From Pyropia yezoensis (taxonomy: Eukaryota > Rhodophyta > Bangiophyceae > Bangiales > Bangiaceae): a stretch of 64,000 nt of DNA. The notes under the pieces are model-generated. The model was not told the DNA's origin. It searched no databases and saw only the letters and a list, made by a program, of their open reading frames with translations. The stretch is taken from positions 8,608,375 to 8,672,374 of the forward strand of contig CM020619.1 in the NCBI GenBank assembly GCA_009829735.1, in the 5' to 3' direction. A program made the position numbers and the translations under genes. The first letter of the stretch is position 1. Every line of letters begins with the position of its first letter. Shown here in pieces: positions 8,636-17,378 of the stretch.

Positions 8636-11600
8636 TCAATCCTCTTGTTCCGCATCCGTTGCGGGTGAGCTCGTCTCGTCCCGAGGGTCTTGGTTGGCCC
8701 CGTCCTCTTGGTCCTCCTCCGTGTCCGACTCCAGAATCTTGCCGGCTCTGGCCATTGGAGTGCCCTCAATCCCGTTCCGTCGCGTGTAGGCACAGACGTC
8801 CGCGATGGGTAGCCGGTTTGAGGGTTCCCAGGTATCATCTGCCGGGTTAAAACCGAACCAGCGTACTCGCAGGTACAGGCGTCCATCTCTCCAGGCATGG
8901 TCGACAAACTTGACGTAGGCATACTCCCGGCCTTCTTCTGGGGATAGCCAGGGTATCGCAGTCCGCTTGCGCCGGGTCAAGTCCCGCTGGCTTGGCGGTG
9001 GGGCTCGGGTGACATGGTCGCTGCTCACCCGGTACGGAGAGCCATCCACGTCTAGAAGGAAGGTCCAGCCATCCGTATTGAGGATCTCATAAGGTCCATC
9101 CGTCTTAGAGTCCAGCTTCCCCCGGGTCTTGCTATGGTTGTCCACAAAAACCCAGTCGCCACCACCCAGTTCCTTGTTCTTTTCCCGGACACCCTTGTCA
9201 TAGTCCCGCTTGTATCGCTCCTGGGTCTTTGAGATTGACTCCTTGACTCTTGGGAGCAGGAGCTTTAGTTGTTCCAGGAACTCATCCTTTGCCTTGGGAC
9301 CTGACTTCAGTGCAGGCTGGAGACCATCCGGTATTCTTTCCAGGGAGAAGTTGGTCAGCCGCCTTGGGGTGACAAAGTCGAGTGGAGCGACTCCCGTTGT
9401 TCGGTGAACTCGGGAGTTGTAGGCTAGAGTGAGGACAGCCAGGAGCTCGTCCCAGTCTTCTTGGTGCTCTTCCACGTAGTGCCGTAGCATGTCCACTAGG
9501 GTCCGGTTGAATCGTTCCACCTGGCCGTTCGTTTGAGGGTGGTACGTCGTGGTGTACAAGTTCTTGATGCCCATCAGGTCACAGACTCCTTGGAAGAACA
9601 GGGATGCAAACTGGGGACCGTTGTCGGTTAAGACGGAGTCTGAAGGGCCGTAGGCAGCTATCCAGTACTCGCAGAAGGCCGACGTGACATCCAGAGCCGT
9701 GATGGTTCTCAACGGGATTGCTCGAGTGAACTTGGAGAACCGGTCACAAATGATGAGCAGGTATATGTTGCCACTGGAGGTCTCAGGTAGGGGCCCCAGG
9801 ATGTCCATGCTTAAGCTTGCAAAGGGCTCCGCCGCAGGGAATAGGCGTAGCTTAGAAGTCTTCTTCCTCTGGGACAACCGGTTCCTTGCACAAGAAATAC
9901 AAGCCTCCAGGCACTTATGGACGTCACTGGCCATGGTTTCCCAGTAATAATGTCGTCTCATGGAAGCATACATCCGATTGATACCAGGATGCCCGGCCTG
10001 GGGAGACGAGTGCTCCAGGCGTAGGATGTCAGCTCGTACACTCCGGGGTACGTAGACTTGAGTTGCCCCATCGAAGGGTGACACCCGTACCAGGAGTCCG
10101 TCTGTAGACTCGGAGAAGCGACTGTTCCGGTTCAGGTCCATTTGGTGGCGAAGCTCCAAGCATTGAGGGTCCGTCAATTGTGCCTCCAGCATCCGGTGAA
10201 TGGTTACCGGTTGATGAGCGTCAGGTGTCTCGTACAGGGGAGCGTGCCAGCCACGTCCGACATTCGGGAGGATGAAGCAAGGTATTTCCTCCGGGATAGG
10301 ACCGGTATCGGCTGCAGGAGTCTCCAGCCGGGACATGGTGTCGGCGCAGTGGTGCTCCCTCCCTGCTCTGGTGCACACCTTGTACTTGAACTCCGAAAGG
10401 CGTAGGCGCCACCGGGCGACCCTTCCTTGACTGCTGTCCATGCATAGCAGCCACCTTAGACTGGCGTGGTCCGTCCGGATGAGGAACTCTTGTCCTTCAA
10501 GATATGGACGTAACAGGAAGCAAGCCCAGACGACCGCCAAGCACTCGCGCTCGGTCGTGGAACAGTTCTTCTCGGCTGGAGTCAAGACGCGACTGTAGTA
10601 GCCTATCGGGAGGAAGTGCCCATCAGGTTGCTGCTGGAGTAGTGAGCACCCCACCTGGACGCCACAGGCGTCAGTCTCCAGAACAAACTGACCCTCCCGC
10701 TTGGGTAACGCCAGTACTGGAGTGGTGGTCAGGCGCTTCTTGAGCTCTTCGAAGGCTGCTGTCTGCTTCTCGTCGAACACCGGGAGTTGTGCTGGAAGCT
10801 TCTTGCTAGTAAGCTTGGTCAAGGGCCGGGCAATCAGAGCGTAGTCTCGTACGAACCGGCGGTAGACGTTGCACATACCCAGGAAGCTCTTGAGTTCCGT
10901 CTGGGTTTTAGGTTGCCGTGCATGCCGGAGGGCCCTGATGTTCTTCTCATTGACTCGGAGCTCCCCCGGACTCAGCACGTGCCCCAGGTACTCCACCTCA
11001 GTCTCAAACAGGTGGCACTTCTCGGCCTTGAGGGTAACTCCAGCCTTGGACAGGAGGGCCAGGACCTCTCGAAGGTGCTCCAGGTGTTCCGCTGGGGTCT
11101 TGGAGAAAACAATGATGTCGTCCAGGTAGACCAAACATGTTCTCCACCTTAGCCCCGACAGGATGATGTCGATGGCTCTCTGGAAGGTTGCCGGAGCATT
11201 AGTGAGACCAAAAGGGAGACGCTTGCACCGGAACAGTCCCATGTGGCACGTGAAGGTAGTCTTGTCCTTGTCCTCGTCAGCCAGAGGGATCTGCCAGTAA
11301 CCGGCATTACAATCCAGCGTCGAGAAGAGGGTGGCATCACCAAGAAAGTCGAGGCAATCATCCATCCGGGGTATCGGGTATACATCCTTGACTGTCATCT
11401 CGTTCAGGCGTCTGTAGTCAACGCAGAAACGGAAGTGACCGCCAGGTTTCGGGACGACTACCACCGGGAAAGCCCACTCGCCATCAGACGGCTCGATAAC
11501 ATCCATCTTGAGCATCTTGTTAACCTGCTTCTCAATCTCATCCCGGCGATGAGATCCAGCCCGGTATGGTTGCATGTGCACTGGTTTGGCATCTGGCTTG

Positions 11601-12730
11601 AGTTGAATCCGGTGTAGGGTGGCGTCCATCTTGCCCAGCTCTCCGGACCACAGGTGCCGATGTTCCTGGAGAAGCTTCTCCAGTGCCTCCTTCAAGTCGA
11701 GAGGGACGTTTTCTTGGTTGACCTTCGGCATCCCGGGCGGTGCTTGTTCGGGCTTCGGAGTAGTACGGCCAGCCTGCTCTTGTTCCGGAGATACGTCTAA
11801 GGCCGTCAAGTTGGATGCCAGCTCTTGTTGCAGGTTGAAGAGGTCTTCCTTGCTCATAGCGCGGGCGGACCCCCGGTAAGGCTCTGCTGTACCAACTCGA
11901 GTGCCCTTGGCGAGGGTTATTGGCTTCCGGCTCACGTTGACGATCAGCACCGAGAACGGAGTGTGCCTCTCCACCTTCTTGTGATGTCCGTGGGCTAGGT
12001 ATAATCGGTGTTTCGCCAGAAATTCCTTGCGTCCGTAGATCAGGCATTGACCTGCAGTCCGGGTCGTGACTTGAACCTTGGTCTCCGAGCGAGGAGGTAG
12101 GAGCACCGGTTTGATGAGGGTCAAGGTAGAGGGTGGGATGCGTTCCTTCTGGTTCTTGGCCACACGAACCTTGGTGTCTAGGTGCTCCAGCACTGGTGAC
12201 ACAAACCCATGGTTGAACTGCACCTTTCCTTCTCCGGGTAGGATGCTCTTGACATGCTGCTTCTGGAAGTCCCAGCCTAGGATGAGGGGGACTGATAAGG
12301 TCTTGACTACTAGAAAGGGAAAAAGCATTGGTTCATTGTTGACATAGATGGCGACGGGAAGACGGCCAAGCGGTCGTAACGTTTGACCGGAAGCGTCTAC
12401 AATCCGGGTCTTGGTAGGCGCTCTCCAGGCATGTCGACGCCAGCCCGGAGGTAACAGGTTCTCAGTGATGACGCTTGGTCCGGCTCCCGTGTCGACCACC
12501 GGCGTAACAGCTTGGGGGAGGCTATCCCCCACACGCATACGAGCATTAATCTTGAGGTTTTCCTTACGCAGGACGAGCAAGGTCCCCTTGAACAAACAGG
12601 GTGTCCAGGCGGCTACCGGTTGAGCAGGTAACTGCCGTCCTTTCTCCCGGCACGCAAGGGGAGAACAGGTAGAAAAACCCTGCCGTTGGAGATTCGGGAA
12701 GACACTTGGGGAGAGCGCCTGCCCTACTCG
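8636..12730 (-). CDS. pol: Pol polyprotein of element I (protease, RT, RNase H, integrase, chromodomain)
   Basis: The frame is open from the gag frameshift site (12730) to the stop at 8636, 1364 codons. There is no good ATG near its 5' end and it lies in the -1 frame of gag, so expression as a Gag-Pol fusion is the simplest reading. The order is: aspartic protease (VVDTGAG), reverse transcriptase (YLDD near 11125), RNase H (FVLETDACG and the TDHASLRWLL region), integrase with an HHCC zinc finger and DDE core (SMDILGP, LTDNGPQF, HPQTNGQVERFNRT), a GPY/F-type module (GPYEIL), and a C-terminal chromodomain (YVKFVDHAW then LRVRWFGFNPADDTWEP). All key residues are present, with no stop or frameshift. 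This is a Ty3/gypsy chromovirus. Confidence 0.93.
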   Translation of the reverse strand, partial: RVGQALSPSVFPNLQRQGFSTCSPLACREKGRQLPAQPVAAWTPCLFKGTLLVLRKENLKINARMRVGDSLPQAVTPVVDTGAGPSVITENLLPPGWRRHAWRAPTKTRIVDASGQTLRPLGRLPVAIYVNNEPMLFPFLVVKTLSVPLILGWDFQKQHVKSILPGEGKVQFNHGFVSPVLEHLDTKVRVAKNQKERIPPSTLTLIKPVLLPPRSETKVQVTTRTAGQCLIYGRKEFLAKHRLYLAHGHHKKVERHTPFSVLIVNVSRKPITLAKGTRVGTAEPYRGSARAMSKEDLFNLQQELASNLTALDVSPEQEQAGRTTPKPEQAPPGMPKVNQENVPLDLKEALEKLLQEHRHLWSGELGKMDATLHRIQLKPDAKPVHMQPYRAGSHRRDEIEKQVNKMLKMDVIEPSDGEWAFPVVVVPKPGGHFRFCVDYRRLNEMTVKDVYPIPRMDDCLDFLGDATLFSTLDCNAGYWQIPLADEDKDKTTFTCHMGLFRCKRLPFGLTNAPATFQRAIDIILSGLRWRTCLVYLDDIIVFSKTPAEHLEHLREVLALLSKAGVTLKAEKCHLFETEVEYLGHVLSPGELRVNEKNIRALRHARQPKTQTELKSFLGMCNVYRRFVRDYALIARPLTKLTSKKLPAQLPVFDEKQTAAFEELKKRLTTTPVLALPKREGQFVLETDACGVQVGCSLLQQQPDGHFLPIGYYSRVLTPAEKNCSTTERECLAVVWACFLLRPYLEGQEFLIRTDHASLRWLLCMDSSQGRVARWRLRLSEFKYKVCTRAGREHHCADTMSRLETPAADTGPIPEEIPCFILPNVGRGWHAPLYETPDAHQPVTIHRMLEAQLTDPQCLELRHQMDLNRNSRFSESTDGLLVRVSPFDGATQVYVPRSVRADILRLEHSSPQAGHPGINRMYASMRRHYYWETMASDVHKCLEACISCARNRLSQRKKTSKLRLFPAAEPFASLSMDILGPLPETSSGNIYLLIICDRFSKFTRAIPLRTITALDVTSAFCEYWIAAYGPSDSVLTDNGPQFASLFFQGVCDLMGIKNLYTTTYHPQTNGQVERFNRTLVDMLRHYVEEHQEDWDELLAVLTLAYNSRVHRTTGVAPLDFVTPRRLTNFSLERIPDGLQPALKSGPKAKDEFLEQLKLLLPRVKESISKTQERYKRDYDKGVREKNKELGGGDWVFVDNHSKTRGKLDSKTDGPYEILNTDGWTFLLDVDGSPYRVSSDHVTRAPPPSQRDLTRRKRTAIPWLSPEEGREYAYVKFVDHAWRDGRLYLRVRWFGFNPADDTWEPSNRLPIADVCAYTRRNGIEGTPMARAGKILESDTEEDQEDGANQDPRDETSSPATDAEQED

Positions 12731-14484
12731 TTTCCCGGCTCCGAGGAGTCCTTAGAGGTTTCGGTCTCCAGGTCAAAGTCCGTAGGAGCTTCCCTTGCCA
12801 GAGCCTCCGTGATGCTCTGTAAGGTTGCCACTCGGATGGCATGTACCTGTGCCTTGTCCATCTTGGAGGGTGCCCGCCGGTCAGCCCAGTTGACCGCCTT
12901 TGCAAACACCAGTCCTTGACGCTTGAGTTTCTCCTGGAGATCCTTGGGAATGGTCGGGCACTGGTAGGACATATGATCCTCCTTCTGGCAGAGCCAGCAA
13001 GACCGGAACCGCTGGTTCCTGATCTGCTTGGGGGCGACCAGGGAAGGTTGCTCCTTAGAAACGAAGCCGCCCCACTTGTCCCTTGACTCCATGGGTGAGG
13101 CCTCGCCAACTGCGAGTACCGGTACAGGGTTATCACCTCCCTTATACTTGTCGGGTCCGGGACGAACTCGCGACAACGGCTTGGGGGTTGATACCATAGG
13201 AGCCTGGAGGGCCTTGGCTTGCCGGTGCTTGCCCTGGGTATAGGCCATCAACTGCTGGAAGGTATGTTCTTGATGTTCCTGGTTGTAGTTCTCCGCATCC
13301 ACTTGAAGATATTCAGGAAGCCCCTCCGAGAAGATCATCTTGAGCCTGTCCTCAGGGTAAACGTTGCCACAAGCATCGCTCATCTCCCGGACACGACGGG
13401 CGAACGCCTCTGGAGTCTCTTGTCGCTCTATGGTTGCCCGGTTCAACCTGCCGACTGCCTTGCGCAGGGAGTCCGCGTCAGCGTAGCTGGACAGGAGCCA
13501 GTTGACCGCCTCCGGATAGCTCCCAACGGTACGCCCGACAATGTGTCCGGCAGAGTCTGGTAGAACCTGTGCGAACCGCTGTTCCGCTTCTTCGGTCATG
13601 AAGTTAACCAGGAGGTAGAGAGCCTTGCCCTCGGACACATCGTTGTCGTTGCATGCCTTGACAAACCGGCGCAGGAAGGCACAGATAAGCGCCGGTCTCT
13701 TCCCGGAAAACTTAGGATGTCCCCCGAAGCTCGGCTGCATTTGCCGGTTCAGGGATGCCATCTTCTTGGCCATCTTCCGGGTGTAACCTTGGTCTTGGTT
13801 CTCCAGCCGGTAGTTACCCCAATACGTGACCTTGTTCAGGGTGGCATCTCCCACTTGGTGGGCAGAGAAGTCAAACTCGACTTGCCTGCGCCGAGTGGGG
13901 CCAGGAAATGCGTCCCAGTCATACTCCTCCTCAGAGCTGGAGGAACTGGTCTCGCTGGTGCTAGAGCGACGACGACGACGCCGACGCCTCCGGCTGCTCC
14001 GGTTACCGGTCTTGGAGCTCCCCGCCCCATAGGACGCAAGGGGGGGGAAAGCTTGGCCGGTCCCAGGAGTCGAGGTCTCAGGGTGACCCGTAGAACCAGT
14101 TACAGCGGTGCCTCTGGCACTGCTAGTGCCCACAGGAAGAGGTGTATACACCCAGCTGCCGTGTGTGGGTCCAGGAGTAAACACACCAGGGGCTATCCCT
14201 GGAGGTTGAGAAGTAGAACCGACAGGAGGGAGACGTCTGCTGCGAGCGGACTCAAACGCCGTTGACCCCGGGGTGGCTCCCACAGGAGGAACAGCCGGAG
14301 GAACGGGAGCAGGCGGTACTTGGCCGCCTGTAGACTCCAGTCCACTACCGGATGTCACGCCCAGGTCTGCTTCACCCGTAGGGAGAACGCCGGGTTGGGC
14401 ACCGTCCCCCGCGGTGACCAGGGATGCGTCAAGGGACGCGGGGTCTACCCCTTCGGGCACCGTCGTGCCAGGGAGGGTAGCCAT
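12724..14484 (-). CDS. gag: Gag of element I (586 aa)
   Basis: The ATG at 14484 starts MATLPGTTVPEG. An N-terminal half rich in Pro/Gly/Ser/Thr is followed by an Arg run with a Ser/Glu cluster (about residues 150-190), then a capsid-like helical region (FSGKRPALICAFLRRF, EGKALYLLVNFM). A CCHC zinc knuckle lies near residues 495-508 (CWLCQKEDHMSYQC, spacing C-x2-C-x4-H-x4-C). Gag packages the element RNA and forms the virus-like particle. The last codons are GGA AAC GAG TAG, which embed the -1 slippery heptamer. Element II encodes a near-identical 586-residue Gag. Confidence 0.9.
   Translation of the reverse strand: MATLPGTTVPEGVDPASLDASLVTAGDGAQPGVLPTGEADLGVTSGSGLESTGGQVPPAPVPPAVPPVGATPGSTAFESARSRRLPPVGSTSQPPGIAPGVFTPGPTHGSWVYTPLPVGTSSARGTAVTGSTGHPETSTPGTGQAFPPLASYGAGSSKTGNRSSRRRRRRRRRSSTSETSSSSSEEEYDWDAFPGPTRRRQVEFDFSAHQVGDATLNKVTYWGNYRLENQDQGYTRKMAKKMASLNRQMQPSFGGHPKFSGKRPALICAFLRRFVKACNDNDVSEGKALYLLVNFMTEEAEQRFAQVLPDSAGHIVGRTVGSYPEAVNWLLSSYADADSLRKAVGRLNRATIERQETPEAFARRVREMSDACGNVYPEDRLKMIFSEGLPEYLQVDAENYNQEHQEHTFQQLMAYTQGKHRQAKALQAPMVSTPKPLSRVRPGPDKYKGGDNPVPVLAVGEASPMESRDKWGGFVSKEQPSLVAPKQIRNQRFRSCWLCQKEDHMSYQCPTIPKDLQEKLKRQGLVFAKAVNWADRRAPSKMDKAQVHAIRVATLQSITEALAREAPTDFDLETETSKDSSEPGNE
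12730..12736 (-). promoter_or_regulatory. GGGAAAC -1 frameshift site, element I gag-pol
   Basis: The minus strand reads G GGA AAC in gag register, fitting X-XXY-YYZ. It is followed by GAG and the TAG stop. The pol frame (-1) is open through this point, and slippage would continue at CGA GTA GGG. No strong hairpin directly downstream was identified by eye. Confidence 0.7.
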
Positions 14485-14672
14485 GTTGGTCTCTTGACAG
14501 CCACAGTCCAGTTACCTGCGTGTCCAAAGATCGCAAGACCACAAGAGAGGGGTTGGAGAGCCAGGAATGGGGTTCCCGTGAACGGGTGCAAATAATTCCC
14601 AAACCACAGAAAAAGACAGAATAGGAACAACGCAACCGCTGCTCCCAAATGTCTCTTCTCAAACACTCCAAT

Positions 14673-14689
14673 CCCCTGCTGCTCCACCA
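14673..14689 (-). promoter_or_regulatory. Primer-binding site, element I
   Basis: The minus strand reads TGGTGGAGCAGCAGGGG, 4 nt inside the 5' LTR. It begins TGG, as expected for pairing with a tRNA 3'-CCA. The same 17 nt follow the 5' LTRs of element II and of the family-3 element. The primer tRNA is not identified. Confidence 0.8.
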
Positions 14690-14693
14690 AATA

Positions 14694-15264
14694 TGTGGTA
14701 TAAAACTCGATCCTCTCAGACACGTGTCAATATCCCTCGGGGGAAAGGGACAGGTAACGCAGAAAGGGGAACTACGAGAATGGTATGCCTGTTGCCTCAC
14801 GTGCCTGCTCGCAGAGCAAACAGATACGCACGGTAGTGCACACGGGGAAGAGGAAAGCAAACGCGCAGTTGTCTTTTTCCTGAGGGCGCGGGCCGAGGGC
14901 GCCTCGCTGTCCCTCTTAACGTGCATCTGGGGGAACCCCGGCACGTTGGCCCGGTAGCCCCCCCATAACCCCGAGTGGCCCCGACCCGAGTCTAACCTCG
15001 TCAGGTCGGGGGCCACTATCACTACTAATTCTATTCCCACTCACTAATCTCACACTCAAATTCTCTCAAATCAAGTCCCTCACAAATATGCAAAAACACA
15101 TCAGAAATCCCTCTCTCGCGTGTGGATAGCGTAGTCCACCGCATCCCAGTGCCGGGCACGGGCCACGGCCGCCAACCATCGCCACACGGCGGGCGTGTTC
15201 TGGCACCTGGTGCCCTCTGGTTGCAGTCCCGGGTCGGCGCCAAGTCGGGGCCAGGGATGCTACA
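14694..15264 (-). repeat. 5' LTR of element I (571 bp)
   Basis: Ends are TGTAGCATCC and TATACCACA on the minus strand. The DNA immediately right of it (15265 on) is not a polypurine tract, so this LTR is not also the 3' LTR of element II. Confidence 0.88.
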
Positions 15265-15355
15265 CTAGGGTTTATACCCCGGGTTCCCCACCATCTCCTT
15301 CAGGAGGATAAGGTACCCCGTTGGTGTGGGCGTACGCCCAGATATCCACCACATC
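15265..15355. other. Orphan 91-bp segment between elements I and II
   Basis: This short sequence matches neither the LTR nor the start of the intact antisense ORF. It begins CTAGG, nearly the same as the CCAGG left of element I. It is probably what remains of the insertion site plus the broken 3' end of element II. Confidence 0.45.
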
Positions 15356-17233
15356 CACGGTGGTCGGCAACGCCAGTGCGGCCCAGTGCCAGCAGGATTG
15401 CCTGGCCATCTGGCGCAAGGAACTCCAGCGCGGAGTCTTGACTGAGATGGACAAGACTCGACTTCATGCGGCGGACCAGATCCGCCTGGCATAAGACCGC
15501 TCCCAGAGCTTCTCGGGTTCCTCTTGGGTTGCTCGCCTGGAGGATCTCCCCTTCGCGCTGGTGCTGGATCTACCCTTGACCGAGCGTCGCGTGTCTGCGT
15601 CCATTCTCCGGTGGCCAGAGGAGGAAGGGTACGTCCACCGGGCGCTCAAGGTCTGGGACGAGGCGCTCAAGGGGTCGGGGAGCTTGAACTGTGATCTTCG
15701 TTTGAGCATGGACGCTCTGGAGCCGCCTTTCCTGACCCGGAAGTATTCTAAGTGGACGCCGGCGCGGGAGCAGGGCGAGCGGCGCGGGCGTCAGCGTGAC
15801 TTCATCGTGAGCTGCAACCATCAAGAGTTCTGGAAGCTGGACAAGGCCAACCGGGCGGCGTACTACCCCAAGGTCATCCCGCAGCAGCAGGAAATCGAGA
15901 TCCCGGTCGGGTTTGCTCCATCCAGCATCCCCTTCACTTGGTACTTCCTGGATGCCTTGACCCAGGCGTCGATCGAGGGCTTCTTCCACTCGATCCCGTA
16001 CATGATGTACACCTCCGAGATGACGGTCTTGGCGGCCAACCACTGGCTCCACGAGGTCTTGGTGTCCAACCGGCTTTGGGTCCTCCCCGACCTCCTCATG
16101 GTCTGGATCGTCGACAAGTTGACCGTCGACTTCCTGTGCAGCCAGGACGAGGAGTACAAGGAGCTCTTCCAGGCGATGATTGACTTGCGGCGTCGGCTGC
16201 CGGTGCATGACCGGAGCTTCTTGAACGCGATCGCCGAGCAGAATAGCCCGCGTCGGGACGGCTCAGGTTGGGTGCAGGTGGTCTACCAGTCTTCTCCAGC
16301 TAAGGTGCAGCTAGCGACGCCGCTTCCGGCGTGGCCGCAGCCAGGCAGCTTTCCTGCTCCGGTTGCTCTCGATCTCCTGCCAACTGGGCCGCCGGTACAA
16401 GAGTCGGGATGGGCCGCGGCGGTTGGTCGGGCGTCTGCCGCGGCTCCGCTTCCTCCTGTTGTACCCGTCGCCCCGGTGGCCTCGCCTGAACCGTCGCCCC
16501 GGTGGAGTTGCGCCGTGCTCCGGCTGTGCCGGTGCTTCAAGCTCCTCGGGCACCGCGCTTGTCAGCAGCGATTCTGGGCGTGGCCGTTCGGTCGCCGACT
16601 ACTCCCGCCATTCTGCCTCAGGCGCCTTCTTCAAATGCCGGCGGCCCCGTGCCTCGTCTTGAGTTGGGGACTCCGGTTTCCGGGGCTGTTGTGGACCGTC
16701 CGGTAGTGGCATCCTCGGGGCGGTTCGAGATCCCGGCGCCGACTCTGCGCCTTACCCGCTTCCGGGTGCCTGACTGGTACCTGAACCAAGGTGGCCCAAA
16801 ATGCGACCAGTATGACGTTGGCATGATTAAAGACCAGCTGGGTCGTCTTCCGGTGCAGGTCGAAGGCGTCGGGTCCTCTCTGGTGCTGGGCACTTACGTC
16901 AGCGTCTTGAAGAACGTGGTTGACCGGGTGTTTGCTTGCGTGGACAGCGGCCAGATGTCGGACAGCCCGGTGGTTGGCGAACTTCTGGCGACTTTGACGC
17001 GGCATGGCTTGGCCCAGCAGTGTTCAGAGACCTTCACTGGCTTCCAGGGGCGCCGACAGGCATATCTGGATGAGCGGGAGCGCCCGGCAACTACCGGTAC
17101 TACTCCGATGGCGTCATACCTGGAAGCGCCTCGCCAACCGCACTACGTCATCCCGCCTTCCTCCGGGTCCCGTCGTGCCGCTGAGGCAGCGCTGGAGAAC
17201 GCTCCCGCGGCGCAGCGTCCGCGCCGGGAGTAG
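15356..17233 (+). pseudogene. Antisense ORF of element II (broken)
   Basis: It is homologous to the antisense protein of element I from about its residue 82 onward. It lacks the first 80 or so codons, has a TAA at about 15492 where element I has CAA, and changes frame near 16500. The longest remaining frames are 15561-16706 and 16502-17233. It ends QRPRRE like the intact copy. Confidence 0.85.
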
Positions 17234-17378
17234 TATTTGGAGGCAAGGAGGGTAAGAGTCTTGGGAGGAGCGAGGAGGGAAGAGGCCGAGAGAAGGGTTG
17301 CTCGAGCGGGTGCTTGTTTTTCTTGATAGTTCCATGCTTGCATTGCGTGTTCTCCTTGATATACCCGTTCCCTTCTTC

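Larger units (their letters stand above)
5618..15264 (-). mobile_element. Element I: complete family-1 chromodomain LTR retrotransposon
   Basis: In element orientation (right to left) the order is: 5' LTR 15264-14694, primer-binding site 14689-14673, gag 14484-12724, -1 frameshift site at 12736-12730, pol 12730-8636, an opposite-strand ORF at 6373-8490, polypurine tract (about 6202-6190), and 3' LTR 6189-5618. The LTRs are 571 and 572 bp; by eye they differ by one base of indel. The flanks are CCAGG (5613-5617) and CTAGG (15265-15269), an imperfect 5-bp target duplication. All three ORFs are open, so the copy is young and possibly autonomous. Confidence 0.88.
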
